Part shown: positions 53,577 through 62,470 of the stretch, piece after piece
How the letters are laid out: the number at the start of each line of letters is the position of its first letter
Numbering within the stretch: position 1 is the stretch's first letter
Assembly (NCBI GenBank): GCA_003635265.1
Contig: PYIZ01000039.1
Coordinates: 1-64,000, forward strand
DNA: 64,000 nucleotides
From: Candidatus Poribacteria bacterium
GTDB taxonomy: Bacteria > Poribacteria > WGA-4E > PCPOR2b
Reading direction: 5' to 3'
Notes under the pieces: generated by a model
What the model was told of the DNA's origin: nothing
The model's input: only the letters and a program-made list of their open reading frames with translations
Database searches by the model: none
Translations under genes and position numbers: made by a program

Positions 53577-54521
53577 ATGAAAATCATGATTAATACGGAA
53601 GTTGAGCCGGAACACCTGCAACGTATTCAACTGGTTTCCGACGATATTCAGATCGTCCAACCCCAAGACAATGAGGCACAGCTCGAAGAGGTGGTAAACA
53701 CCGACGTGATCCTCGGTGGATTTAGCCGCCCCCTCTTTGAAAACGCCGGACAACTTAAATGGGTACAAACACTTGGCGCAGGCGTTGACGGAGTCCTTTT
53801 CCCCGAGTTTGTTGAAAGCGATATCATCCTGACAAGCGCGAAAGGGTTTGTCGGTCCCCATCTCGCGGATCAGACGTGGGCGTTAATCCTCGGCTTGCTC
53901 AGAGGTATTGGTCGTGCTGTTCGCGAACGGACTTGGGAAAACCGGATGTCCATTCGTGAAGAAACATGGGAACTTGAAGGATGTACGCTTGGCATCGTCG
54001 GGCTCGGCGGCACGGGGATTGATGTCGCTAAACGTGCGCAAGGCTTTGAGATGCGCGTCATCGCGGTTGACCCGGAAGACGTGGATCCACCGCCATTCGT
54101 TCATGAAGTTTGGAAAATGGACCGGTTCTATGACCTCCTTGAGGAATCAGACGTTGTGTCAATCTGCGCCCCTTTGACGCAGGAAACGCACGGTATGTTT
54201 AATGATGAAGCATTTCAGCGGATGAAACCGCACGCGCTGCTCATTAACGTAACACGCGGCAAGATCGTTGATGGACCAAGTCTTCTCCGCGCCTTGAACG
54301 AAAAACGGATAGGCGGCGCAGGGCTCGATGTAACGCCAGAGGAACCTTTACCGCAGGATAGCCCCCTTTGGGATATGCCTAGGGTTATCATTACGCCTCA
54401 TGCAGCGGGTGGCTCACCGATTCGGCTTGATCGGACGATTGGATTGTTCTGTGACAACCTCGAAAGGCTTATGGCGGATAAACCCCTGTTGAGCGTCATA
54501 GATAAGCAGAAGGGGTATTAG
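53577..54521 (+). CDS. D-2-hydroxyacid dehydrogenase
   Basis: 314 residues from the ATG at 53577 (GGAGATTGGCAA upstream); an upstream ATG at 53547 is unlikely. The NAD-binding motif LGIVGLGGTGIDVAKRA is clear; catalytic Arg is in NVTRGKIVDGPSLLRAL, Glu in DVTPEEPLPQDSPLW, His in IITPHAAGGS. Reduces glyoxylate, hydroxypyruvate or other 2-oxo acids. SPLW and lack of a regulatory domain match the short D-isomer group. Cytoplasmic. Confidence 0.93.
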   Translation: MKIMINTEVEPEHLQRIQLVSDDIQIVQPQDNEAQLEEVVNTDVILGGFSRPLFENAGQLKWVQTLGAGVDGVLFPEFVESDIILTSAKGFVGPHLADQTWALILGLLRGIGRAVRERTWENRMSIREETWELEGCTLGIVGLGGTGIDVAKRAQGFEMRVIAVDPEDVDPPPFVHEVWKMDRFYDLLEESDVVSICAPLTQETHGMFNDEAFQRMKPHALLINVTRGKIVDGPSLLRALNEKRIGGAGLDVTPEEPLPQDSPLWDMPRVIITPHAAGGSPIRLDRTIGLFCDNLERLMADKPLLSVIDKQKGY

Positions 54522-54606
54522 GTCGTTGCGGTTGCTTGCGTTGCACACCGTTATGTTTTTGACGCATACCCGCCAAATCTTTTGATTAAATAGGGCGTGA
54601 AAACTA

Positions 54607-56706
54607 TTGGGATTTCTTAATCCGATTTTTCTGTTGGGCATACTTGCGGCCGCTGTGCCGCTAATCATCCACCTTTGGAGACGGCATCAAGCGAAAACGG
54701 TGGATTTTAGCAGCCTGATGTTCCTCTTGGCCGCTTATCGCCAAAATGTTCGACGCATTCAACTTAAGCATCTGCTAATCCTGCTTTTGCGAGTGCTAAT
54801 CATCATACTGATTGCTCTCGCACTTGCACGTCCCCTGCTTAAAAACCAATTCGCCTTCGCCGGTGGAAGAACAAAAACCAGCGCTGTCGTCATTCTGGAC
54901 AATTCTTACAGTATGGGATATGGAGGGATTCAGGGAGTAAGGTTTGAAGTCGCAAAGGGGATGGCGCTTGAGATTGTTCAATCGCTTCAACGCGGCGACA
55001 GTGCCTCCGTGATTTTAATGTCTGATATCCCTAATCCACTCTTTCCAAAATTGACTAAAGACTTGAATCAGGTGAGAGAGGCGATTCGTCGTTCCCAGAT
55101 TGCTTACCGCGCAACGCTGGTCCCATCAAGCCTCGAAATGGCGCACGACATCCTTGAAGCGTCCAACGATCCAAACAAGGAGATTTACCTAATCTCCGAT
55201 TTTAATCGTAACGGCTGGACGGACTGGAATCGTGTGCCCAACCGATCTGGGGCAAGGATTTTTCTGCTTCCTCTTGATGATGAAGTTACCGATAATATAA
55301 GCATTGAAGAAGTTCAAGCCTCTAGCCAACTAATTGGTGTGGGATTGCCCATTGAATTGGGAGTATCGATAGGAAATCATTCCGATGCGCCCGTGGCTGA
55401 CACAACGCTGACGTTGTTTATCGACGATCAGAAACGGCGATCCATCAGCCCTCAAGCAGGAGCGGGTGAATCGGTGACATTAACCTTTACGCACCAATTT
55501 GAATCGCCCGGTACGCACACCGGCTATCTGGAATTGACTGCGGATCGGCTGCCCATTGATAATCGTCGTTACTTCGTCCTTGATGCTTATGGTCAAATTC
55601 GTGTGCTTTGCGTCGGTGTTCAAACGATGTATTTGGCGCTTGCATTAAACCCAGCGGTTCAGGGGCAACCAAGCACTGGTTCGTCTTTTTTACCTTCGAC
55701 TGCTTCCCTAGAGGCATTAGAAGACCTAACGCTAACAGAATATGACATTCTGATTTTAGCGGATGTGCCGGGGTTCTCAGCCCGCGTTCAGCAACAGTTA
55801 CAAGCGTTCATGCGGGCAGGCAAAAGCGTCATCTACTTTGTGGGGAATAACGTTGATACTACTAGTTATAATGCGTTTGCCGATTGGTTGCCCGCAGATG
55901 TAGGACAACCGATAACGTGGCAGCCGCCAGTAACCTTGTCAAATTACAAGGCGGATTCCCCGATCTTTGAGGTCTTTCGGGAGGAAGACTTTGCGGGACA
56001 GTACGCTCCACAATTTTATCGTGGTTTGGAGTTGAAGCCGGCTGAAGATGCAAAGATTGTTGCGCAATTGAGCGATGGGACACCATTCCTTGTCGAACGT
56101 TCTATTGACCGAGGGATAGCACTGTTCTTTAATGTGTCTGCCGCTCAGTTGGACGACGCGTCGAGTCTGTTGGTCAATCAGAACTTTCTCCCTTTGTTAC
56201 AACAAGCTGTGCTGTACACAAAGGCAGCTCAATCTGCACATCAAAAAAACCTAATTGTTGGCGAGTCCTACACGGCAAACTACCGCTGGAGCGGAGCAAC
56301 AACTACACAGATAACCCGCTTGGCGGATACAACCCATTCATCAGAGACGCTTTCACTTGCCGAGGATGGTTCGCTCACGTTTAGCGGGACAGATGCCCCC
56401 GGCATCTATCAAGTTGAAGGACAGGGTAGAAATACACTCCTTCAAGATTTTTTCGCCGTGAATGTTGATGCAACGGAATCGGAACTACGACCCATCCCCA
56501 TTCAGGAGGCTGCGGAGCGAATTGGGGCGCAGACAGAGGTTATTTCAGAATCAGAGGCTTTAGAACAGACGCTCAACACCTACCGGGTTGGAGTGGAAAT
56601 CTGGAGCGAGTTGTTACTTCTCGCTCTCGTTTTAATGTTGATTGAAGGGATTCTATCCAATCGAGAAAGTGCAATTCCTGATGATTCTGTACCAAGTCAG
56701 ACATGA
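54607..56706 (+). CDS. BatA/von Willebrand-domain membrane protein
   Basis: 699 residues from a TTG at 54607; an in-frame stop lies at 54598, so no earlier start is possible. The BatA-type N-terminus has two transmembrane helices (FLNPIFLLGILAAAVPLIIHLWRRH and LLILLLRVLIIILIALALARPLL), then a vWA domain with MIDAS DNSYSMGYGG (about 100) and a later DFNRNGWTDW. A beta-rich middle, then a final helix (LLLLALVLMLIEGIL) makes the C-terminus. Such proteins are usually linked with MoxR ATPases and aerotolerance. No MoxR gene lies upstream. The Omp85-type gene starts 21 bases downstream. Confidence 0.88.
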   Translation: MGFLNPIFLLGILAAAVPLIIHLWRRHQAKTVDFSSLMFLLAAYRQNVRRIQLKHLLILLLRVLIIILIALALARPLLKNQFAFAGGRTKTSAVVILDNSYSMGYGGIQGVRFEVAKGMALEIVQSLQRGDSASVILMSDIPNPLFPKLTKDLNQVREAIRRSQIAYRATLVPSSLEMAHDILEASNDPNKEIYLISDFNRNGWTDWNRVPNRSGARIFLLPLDDEVTDNISIEEVQASSQLIGVGLPIELGVSIGNHSDAPVADTTLTLFIDDQKRRSISPQAGAGESVTLTFTHQFESPGTHTGYLELTADRLPIDNRRYFVLDAYGQIRVLCVGVQTMYLALALNPAVQGQPSTGSSFLPSTASLEALEDLTLTEYDILILADVPGFSARVQQQLQAFMRAGKSVIYFVGNNVDTTSYNAFADWLPADVGQPITWQPPVTLSNYKADSPIFEVFREEDFAGQYAPQFYRGLELKPAEDAKIVAQLSDGTPFLVERSIDRGIALFFNVSAAQLDDASSLLVNQNFLPLLQQAVLYTKAAQSAHQKNLIVGESYTANYRWSGATTTQITRLADTTHSSETLSLAEDGSLTFSGTDAPGIYQVEGQGRNTLLQDFFAVNVDATESELRPIPIQEAAERIGAQTEVISESEALEQTLNTYRVGVEIWSELLLLALVLMLIEGILSNRESAIPDDSVPSQT

Positions 56707-56727
56707 ATAATATCTCTCAATTTACTA

Positions 56728-58494
56728 ATGAAATGTCTTTGCCCCCTCGTTTTTATCCTCTTAATTTTTCTTCCCCAGATATTACCTGCCGATTCGGTTC
56801 AAATCCGCAATATTATTGTGACCGGAAATGAAGCGTTTTCTAGCGAGAAAATTCTCGGCTTGATGCAGTCACAGGTTGGTGATGATTACGATCCCGACCT
56901 ACTTCACCAAGACTTTCAATGGATCGCTAGTTTCTACCAAATGCACGGGTATCAATTTGCTCGGGTTGATGAGGAGCAGCTTGTACTCCTAAAATTTTCT
57001 GATGGCGTTTATCTCAGAATCTACATTGACGAGGGAAGGATCGGACGAATTACAATAAAAGGAAATACCCGTACCAAAACTGATGTGATCAGGAAAGAGC
57101 TGCTTTTTAAACGCGGCGATGTCTACATACAAGACGATGAGTTGGAAAGTGAACGAATCCTGCGTCGAAAGCCGTATTTGGGAAGTGCGGAAATTCTGGC
57201 AACGCGGGACCCGGAAACTAATCTTATTCTAATAGAGGTTGAAGTTACAGACCTATGGACTTTTTTCCCCGCTTTAGATGTCCCTGCCTTTAGCAAAGAT
57301 AAAACCGGTTTTTTAGTTGCGCTGTCCGATTCAAATGTATTTGGTTCTGGGGACAGCGGTCGCATCCGTTACGAACAGATCCGTGAAGAAGGAGAAGATC
57401 CACGCCACCTTGTCAGTGGTCTGTATAGGGTATTCCGTCTGTTTGATTCACATTGGGAATTCGATGGCGTGTATACTCAGAAACGGGAAGGAGTCTCATG
57501 GGAAGCGAGTCTAAAACGACCCCTGTATTCGCTCCAGACCCGTTGGAGCGCGGCGTTTACAGCCGCTGAATCTGTGGATGAACGTCGTTGGTATGAACAG
57601 GGTAAGAAAACAGCTGTCTTTGATCGAAGCAGCCAATCGGAGTCCGGGCAGATCATCCGTTCCTTCGGTGACCGCCGTCGACAGACACAGATTGCGCTCT
57701 GGATGACCTCTGAGCGCGTTCTCTTTGATGAGGTTGAGAGATTGCCATCTTCTACCGCTAATTTTCAGGACAGAAACGCACGGCTGATTGGGGTTTCGCT
57801 CGGTCACAGAAAAGTGAACTTTATCCGCACACGGTTTCTCAACAAGATGGGTCGTGTTGAAGATATTGGCGTCGGATATGGGTACAGCGTGTCAATCGGT
57901 CGCGCTCACCCGTTTTACGGCTCAGATCGCAGAGAAACAAGGGTGAGTTTGTTTCTCAACGCCTCCCAAGCATATCAAGATCTACTCTTCGTCAACGGGC
58001 GCGCCGGGGTTACAACCCGTTTTGTTGCGCATGAAGAAGAGGATTCGGCGTTTGAAGCGAGTATCAAAGCAGTACGCAAGAATCTCTTTCTGCGTCAAAC
58101 CCTTGCCGCACGGATTTCAACGCAGATGCAATTCGGGCTTGAGGGAGAGCAGCAAGTGCTTCTCGGTGGGAACAGTGGGCTGCGAGGATATGATCCCCGG
58201 CAATTTAGCGGCACTAAAAGGATCCGCCTCAACCTCGAAAGCCGAACGATTTTCTGGGAGCACCCATTGGTTGTGATTGGATCAGCAATCTTTGCTGATG
58301 TCGGTTATATCTGGGAGGGTGATACCTCCGATATAGGAATCCCCAAACGGAGTGTAGGATTTGGGGTGCGTTTGGGGCTTCCCAAACTGAGCGGATCTCG
58401 AGTCTATCGTGCAGATTTGGCGTACCCGTTGGATGGACCGGAAAAACCATCGCTCATGCCGGTTTTCACCTACGCAATTGGGCACGCCTTTTAG
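56728..58494 (+). CDS. Omp85/BamA-type outer-membrane protein
   Basis: 588 residues. Signal peptide (about 1-21, LPQILPADS). Two POTRA domains: VQIRNIIVTGNEAFSSEKILGLM... (about 24-95) and IGRITIKGNTRTKTDVIRKELLFKRGD (about 98-170). The remainder is a 16-stranded barrel with the Omp85 loop motif NSGLRGYDPRQFSG (the RGY equivalent of VRGF) and an aromatic C-terminal residue (YAIGHAF). Inserts outer-membrane proteins or translocates partner proteins. Shorter in POTRA domains than BamA (5), like TamA or ShlB-type. Possible partner of the vWA protein upstream. Confidence 0.93.
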   Translation: MKCLCPLVFILLIFLPQILPADSVQIRNIIVTGNEAFSSEKILGLMQSQVGDDYDPDLLHQDFQWIASFYQMHGYQFARVDEEQLVLLKFSDGVYLRIYIDEGRIGRITIKGNTRTKTDVIRKELLFKRGDVYIQDDELESERILRRKPYLGSAEILATRDPETNLILIEVEVTDLWTFFPALDVPAFSKDKTGFLVALSDSNVFGSGDSGRIRYEQIREEGEDPRHLVSGLYRVFRLFDSHWEFDGVYTQKREGVSWEASLKRPLYSLQTRWSAAFTAAESVDERRWYEQGKKTAVFDRSSQSESGQIIRSFGDRRRQTQIALWMTSERVLFDEVERLPSSTANFQDRNARLIGVSLGHRKVNFIRTRFLNKMGRVEDIGVGYGYSVSIGRAHPFYGSDRRETRVSLFLNASQAYQDLLFVNGRAGVTTRFVAHEEEDSAFEASIKAVRKNLFLRQTLAARISTQMQFGLEGEQQVLLGGNSGLRGYDPRQFSGTKRIRLNLESRTIFWEHPLVVIGSAIFADVGYIWEGDTSDIGIPKRSVGFGVRLGLPKLSGSRVYRADLAYPLDGPEKPSLMPVFTYAIGHAF

Positions 58495-58519
58495 ACTATT
58501 CTTTGGGGATGACTTTTCC

Positions 58520-59524
58520 CTACTGCTCCGAGCGCCCCAATACGGGATACATGGGATCGTTATAGCCTTTCCCAGTATGCTCGCCGGGCGGCACAAGTTG
58601 ATCTACTGCCGCTTCGTCCTCCGGGCTGATGTCGCAGTCGAGACAGCCGAGATTGTCTTCGAGCTGCTCTAAACTTTTAGGACCAATGATAACGGAAGTA
58701 ATGGTTGGATTTGCGAGGGTCCAAGCCAAGGCAAATTGTGCCAACGTTTTATTGTGTGCCGCTGCCAGCGGTTGGAGTTTTTGCGCTACCTCGTAGCTTT
58801 CTTCGCGTAACTCGGTTTGCAGAATCCGACGGTCTTGACGTGCCGCCCGCGAGCCGGGAGGAGGCGGTTCTCCGGGGAGATATTTGCCCGTTAGTACACC
58901 ACGTGCCAGCGGACTATAGGACACGACCCCCACGTTATAAGCTTTACAAAACGGCAGCAACTCAACTTCAACGTCCCGATTGACAATGTTGTAGAGCGGT
59001 TGCAGACAGATAAATTTTTCTAAATTCATACGATCGCTCTTCCACCACGCTTCGCAGAGTCGCCACGCATCGAAATTGGAGCAACCGATGTAACGGATTT
59101 TGCCCTGCCTGACACAATCATCCAACGCACGAAGCGATTCCTCAATCGATGTCAGCGCATTCCAACGATGAAGGTAGTACACATCTATATGGTCTGTATC
59201 AAGCCGTCTGAGACTGTCCTCCACCGCCATCATGATGTGGTGACGACTCGTACCGGATCGGTTAAGTCCTTCGCCCATCGCTCCGCTCACCTTTGTTGCG
59301 ATAAGCACATCATCACGACAAGCTTGGACCGCCTTGCCAACAATTCGTTCCGATTCGCCTGCGTTGTAGACATTCGCCGTATCAATAAAATTGATTCCGG
59401 CATCTATTGCACGTTCGATAATTTTGATTGAATCACTCTCGCTTGTTGGGGTGCCAAACATCATTGCGCCAAGACAAAGTCGTGAAACTTGGACGCCAGA
59501 ATTGCCAAGCATACTGTATTCCAT
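58520..59524 (-). CDS. Aldo/keto reductase
   Basis: 334 residues, YajO/YdhF-like. Tetrad: Asp and Tyr in FIDTANVYNAGESE, Lys in VLIATKVSGA, His in VYYLHRWNA. The C-terminal SVIIGPKSLEQLEDNLG is the NADP-binding end. Reduces aldehydes or keto groups; substrate unknown. Convergent with the Omp85 gene (25-base gap). Confidence 0.93.
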   Translation of the reverse strand: MEYSMLGNSGVQVSRLCLGAMMFGTPTSESDSIKIIERAIDAGINFIDTANVYNAGESERIVGKAVQACRDDVLIATKVSGAMGEGLNRSGTSRHHIMMAVEDSLRRLDTDHIDVYYLHRWNALTSIEESLRALDDCVRQGKIRYIGCSNFDAWRLCEAWWKSDRMNLEKFICLQPLYNIVNRDVEVELLPFCKAYNVGVVSYSPLARGVLTGKYLPGEPPPPGSRAARQDRRILQTELREESYEVAQKLQPLAAAHNKTLAQFALAWTLANPTITSVIIGPKSLEQLEDNLGCLDCDISPEDEAAVDQLVPPGEHTGKGYNDPMYPVLGRSEQ

Positions 59525-59640
59525 TGATTAATACTCCTCTCAACATTTTTAAGTACGGGTTATAAGACCATGAATCAATGTTTTGTGCATTTTAGCACAC
59601 AGGGCGCTTGAGCACAAACGAAAAGGGAATTGCGTTCAAT

Positions 59641-59697
59641 CCCGCCTGTCCCGCCTGTCCCGATTTATCGGGGATTTATCGGGAATCCTATCGGGAC
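59641..59697. repeat. Cluster of GTCCCGAT palindromes
   Basis: Two tandem CCCGCCTGT units (59641-59658), then the perfect CCCGAT-TT-ATCGGG palindrome (59659-59672), then further ATTTATCGGG and CCTATCGGGAC half copies. Lies just past the end of the FGE-like gene; related to the copies at 31644, 34628 and 29944. Confidence 0.8.
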
Positions 59698-59733
59698 CCG
59701 TATGCCGTAATCATGGTGCAACAGCGGTCCCTG

Positions 59734-60552
59734 TCACTTCTTGGATTTGGCGCATCGAAACCCGATATGGTAATATGCGCCTGATAGGGCGTAAGCGCGT
59801 GCAGCGCAGCGCAGATCGAATATAGGATCAAACCAGCTTCCACCACGAACAACAAACGGTCCCTTCGCAGGAAGCGTTCGTTGATTCGCATTGTCTCTGC
59901 GGTAAAGCGGTAAATATCTATCCGCACACCATTCCGCCACGTTGCCTCCCATGTTGTAGAGGATGTAGCCATTCGGTGGAAAATAATCAACAGGTTTCAG
60001 GTATCGCTGCATATTTTTCAGCCCACCGCTGCGTATATCTCTTGAATCGTAGTTTGCTGCGTTTGGATCAACCTGATTTCCCCACGGATAGAGCTGCTCT
60101 AGCTGCCCGCCTCGCGCTGCTTTCTCCCATTCCGCTTCCGTCGGCAAGCGTTTCTCACGCCATTCGCAATACGCTTGTGCCGCTTCATGGGTGACATATG
60201 TTACAGGATACCGATCCATGCCAGCGGGAAATTCATTTCCGATCCAATGCCTGAGATAGTCTCGTTCCTTGACAGCGGACTTTTGCCATTGGGAATTTGC
60301 CATGACAAATGCTCGATAGTCAGCGTTGGTTGTTTCATACTTGTCGATATAGAACGCCTCCAACGAGACCTGATGCACAGGTGTTTCATTGGGTCTACCT
60401 TTATCACTCCCCATCTGGAAGGATCCGGCGGGGATAAGCACTATCTCCGACGATGCAAATGCTTGGAGATATGCGACCGCACCAACGAACAGCAAGGCGT
60501 AAAGCGTGAAACGTGAAACGTGAGACATCAGATTGCATAGATAGTTGCACAT
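59734..60552 (-). CDS. Formylglycine-generating enzyme-like (SUMF1-fold) exported protein
   Basis: 272 residues. The start carries a signal peptide (MSHVSRFTLYALLFVGAVAY...AFA); an in-frame ATG at 60528 would also give a shorter signal. The SUMF1 fold is clear: IPAGSFQMGSDKGRPNETP, FYIDKYETTNADYRAFV, RLPTEAEWEKAARGG, NVAEWCADR, RGGSW and GFRCAKSKK. The two copper-binding Cys of active FGE (Cys336 and Cys341 in the human enzyme, just after GGSY/GGSW) are absent: the segment reads GGSWFDPIFDLRCAARA. So this is an SUMF1-fold protein of another role, not a sulfatase activator. The first 35 codons include the CGTTTCA heptamer repeats. Confidence 0.85.
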   Translation of the reverse strand: MCNYLCNLMSHVSRFTLYALLFVGAVAYLQAFASSEIVLIPAGSFQMGSDKGRPNETPVHQVSLEAFYIDKYETTNADYRAFVMANSQWQKSAVKERDYLRHWIGNEFPAGMDRYPVTYVTHEAAQAYCEWREKRLPTEAEWEKAARGGQLEQLYPWGNQVDPNAANYDSRDIRSGGLKNMQRYLKPVDYFPPNGYILYNMGGNVAEWCADRYLPLYRRDNANQRTLPAKGPFVVRGGSWFDPIFDLRCAARAYALSGAYYHIGFRCAKSKK

Positions 60553-60895
60553 AACTCACCATTCTTTGTGGTTCCTTCACAGAACGCGCCTTACGGCCAA
60601 TTCGTTTGCAAATCCTACCTTTAGCTCAGTCTAACATACCGCCTAATTTTTATCAAGAATTGCACAATTCATTAGTAACCTTTGATATGAGTTGGTAAGG
60701 CTATCATTTCCACATCATTCAAACGTCACGAGTGAAGCGTAGACAGTTCCGCCTATCACGTTTTACGCTTCATTCTTTTGAAATTGACCCGACTCGAAAA
60801 ATCTGATAAGATGTCCCTAACAGGTTTTGCTGGCATGTCAAATCCACACGACAACATCTCACTATAACCCCCATCGCACAGAAAAGAGGAGAGCA
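60553..60895. other. Intergenic region with heptamer hairpin and promoter
   Basis: 343 bases without a gene. Holds a nine-base inverted repeat TGAAGCGTA/TACGCTTCA (60733-60741 and 60764-60772) of the heptamer family, and the promoter at 60784-60812. Nothing else was found. Confidence 0.7.
60784..60812 (+). promoter_or_regulatory. Candidate promoter for the Gfo/Idh gene
   Basis: TTGACC (60784-60789), 17-base spacer, TAAGAT (60807-60812), with TG at 60804-60805 as an extended -10 element. The downstream ATG is at 60896. Confidence 0.65.
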
Positions 60896-62107
60896 ATGGA
60901 ACAAACACATAAGGTTACGATGCTAGGGACAGGACTCATCGGTATGTTCTATACAATGACGCTTCACGGACAGCGGAGCCGGGACCGCGTTCATGTAGTA
61001 TACTCACGCACTGAAGAGCGGGCGAAAGATTTTGCAGCTGAATGGGACATCCCTAAATCGACGACCAACCTCGCTGAAGCGATTAACGATTCAGAAACCG
61101 ATGTGGTAGTCATCGGTCTTCCCAACGACCTACACGAGGAAGCGGTCGCAATGGCTGCCGAAGCGGGCAAAGCGATCCTGTGTACAAAACCGTTGGGGCG
61201 CAATGCAGCTGAAGCCAAAAGGATGCTCGATACGGTTGAAAATGCGGGTGTCTTTCACGGTTATCTTGAGGATCTGGTCTATCCACCGAAGACGCTCAAA
61301 TCGCTGGAATCTGTCAAAAACGGTGCGATTGGTCAGGTATTATGGGTTCGTTCTCGTGAAACCCATCCCGGACCTCACAGCGACTGGTTCTGGGATATTG
61401 AGCAGGCTGGCGGCGGTGCCATCGTTGACATGGGATGCCACTGTATCGAAATTATCCGTAACTTTATCGGCAAGGATATTAAACCCCTTGAAGTCATGTG
61501 TTGGGCGGATACCCTCGTCCATCCCGTTGAGGCGGAAGACCACGGAATTGCCCTGATCAAATTTGAAAACGGCGCAATGGGACAGTTTGAGGTGGGCTGG
61601 GCGTTTCGTGGCGGCATGGATATACGCGATGAAGTCTCCGGCACAGAAGGCACGATCTGGCTCAACCACTGGCTGAGGACAGGTATGGAGATGTTTACAT
61701 CGGGCGGACAGGGCGGCTACGTCGCTGAGAAAGCCGAAACTGATACCGGTTGGCTTTTCCCTGTTGGCGATGAGGTTGGGGAACTTGGATACCGTGATAT
61801 GTTTGTTGACATACTCAACGCCTTAGATAATGGCACGGAACCGATGGAAACCTTTTATGATGGATACGTTGTCAACGCCATCATTGATGCCTGTTATAAA
61901 TCAGCGAAATCGAAGCAGTGGGAGCCGGTAGAACTGGAGGATTGGCGTGGGGCAACTGGGGTGGAGAAGATTGGCGTTACCGCGGTTGAGGTTGACGGAG
62001 GTTATACATTGGTTAAGGAAGAGCGAATGCCCGATGGCCGTCTGAAACAGATTATCAGAGATAAGGAGAGCGGTGCTATCACTGAGCGGATTACAGATGG
62101 CGCGTAG
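60896..62107 (+). CDS. Gfo/Idh/MocA-family oxidoreductase
   Basis: About 403 residues from the ATG at 60896 (GAGGAG upstream); a frame-open ATG at 60827 is rejected. Rossmann motif [18 protein letters not shown] and an EKP-type motif with Thr instead of Glu: [19 protein letters not shown] (usual EKP), and the dehydrogenase-like active segment [19 protein letters not shown] with His. The C-terminal domain has [14 protein letters not shown](P)-linked sugar or inositol oxidoreductase; CTKP in place of CEKP may change the substrate or cofactor contact. Confidence 0.92.
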   Translation: MEQTHKVTMLGTGLIGMFYTMTLHGQRSRDRVHVVYSRTEERAKDFAAEWDIPKSTTNLAEAINDSETDVVVIGLPNDLHEEAVAMAAEAGKAILCTKPLGRNAAEAKRMLDTVENAGVFHGYLEDLVYPPKTLKSLESVKNGAIGQVLWVRSRETHPGPHSDWFWDIEQAGGGAIVDMGCHCIEIIRNFIGKDIKPLEVMCWADTLVHPVEAEDHGIALIKFENGAMGQFEVGWAFRGGMDIRDEVSGTEGTIWLNHWLRTGMEMFTSGGQGGYVAEKAETDTGWLFPVGDEVGELGYRDMFVDILNALDNGTEPMETFYDGYVVNAIIDACYKSAKSKQWEPVELEDWRGATGVEKIGVTAVEVDGGYTLVKEERMPDGRLKQIIRDKESGAITERITDGA

Positions 62108-62158
62108 GAGCGTCAATCTCCATCGGCTCATATTTGTTTAACATTTGTTAAAAAACAG

Positions 62159-62187
62159 TTGACTTTCGTTACCGAATGAGGTATACT
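62159..62187 (+). promoter_or_regulatory. Orphan sigma-70 promoter
   Basis: TTGACT (62159-62164), 17-base spacer, TATACT (62182-62187). A second TATAAT overlaps at 62187-62192. No gene starts downstream on the plus strand. Confidence 0.7.
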
Positions 62188-62200
62188 ATAATCCGTTGGT

Positions 62201-62221
62201 GAGCAATTATAGTAATTGCTC
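62201..62221. promoter_or_regulatory. Palindrome at the orphan transcript start
   Basis: GAGCAATTA-TAG-TAATTGCTC is a perfect nine-base inverted repeat 13 bases after the -10 box; an operator or the 5' hairpin of the small RNA. Confidence 0.6.
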
Positions 62222-62293
62222 ACAGTTTTTCGTCTTGCTCTCAATATCTTTGAAAAAGACGTCAACTGGCGTTTTCTTCCTGAACGTCGGTAT

Positions 62294-62329
62294 TGCCAGA
62301 CCGCCTCCCTCACGGTCTGGCATTTTTTT
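62294..62329 (+). terminator. Rho-independent terminator
   Basis: TGCCAGACCG (62294-62303), nine-base loop, CGGTCTGGCA (62313-62322), then T7 (62323-62329). A perfect ten-base stem with T tract. Confidence 0.93.
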
Positions 62330-62470
62330 GATCAGATTTCAGTTGTTACTATTTTTCCCGCGTGTTCGATCATCTCACGTAACACATCCAGATTAATATC
62401 CGCCCGGTTACGAAAACTGATAGAACTTTTTCCAACCTTAATGGACCAATGCACTAGTGAACCCATTCAT

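Larger units (their letters stand above)
62194..62329 (+). ncRNA. Candidate small RNA, about 135 nt
   Basis: Bounded by the promoter at 62159-62187 and the terminator at 62294-62329. Three hairpins can form: perfect GAGCAATTA/TAATTGCTC (62201-62209, 62213-62221), GACGT/ACGTC around 62260-62290, and the terminator. It matches no RNA family that I recognise; a 6S, 4.5S or tmRNA pattern is absent. The first hairpin, at the start site, could also be an operator. Confidence 0.55.
62108..62470. other. Intergenic region holding a small-RNA-like unit
   Basis: 363 bases. It contains the promoter, palindrome and terminator described separately; no protein-coding frame is supported. Confidence 0.7.
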
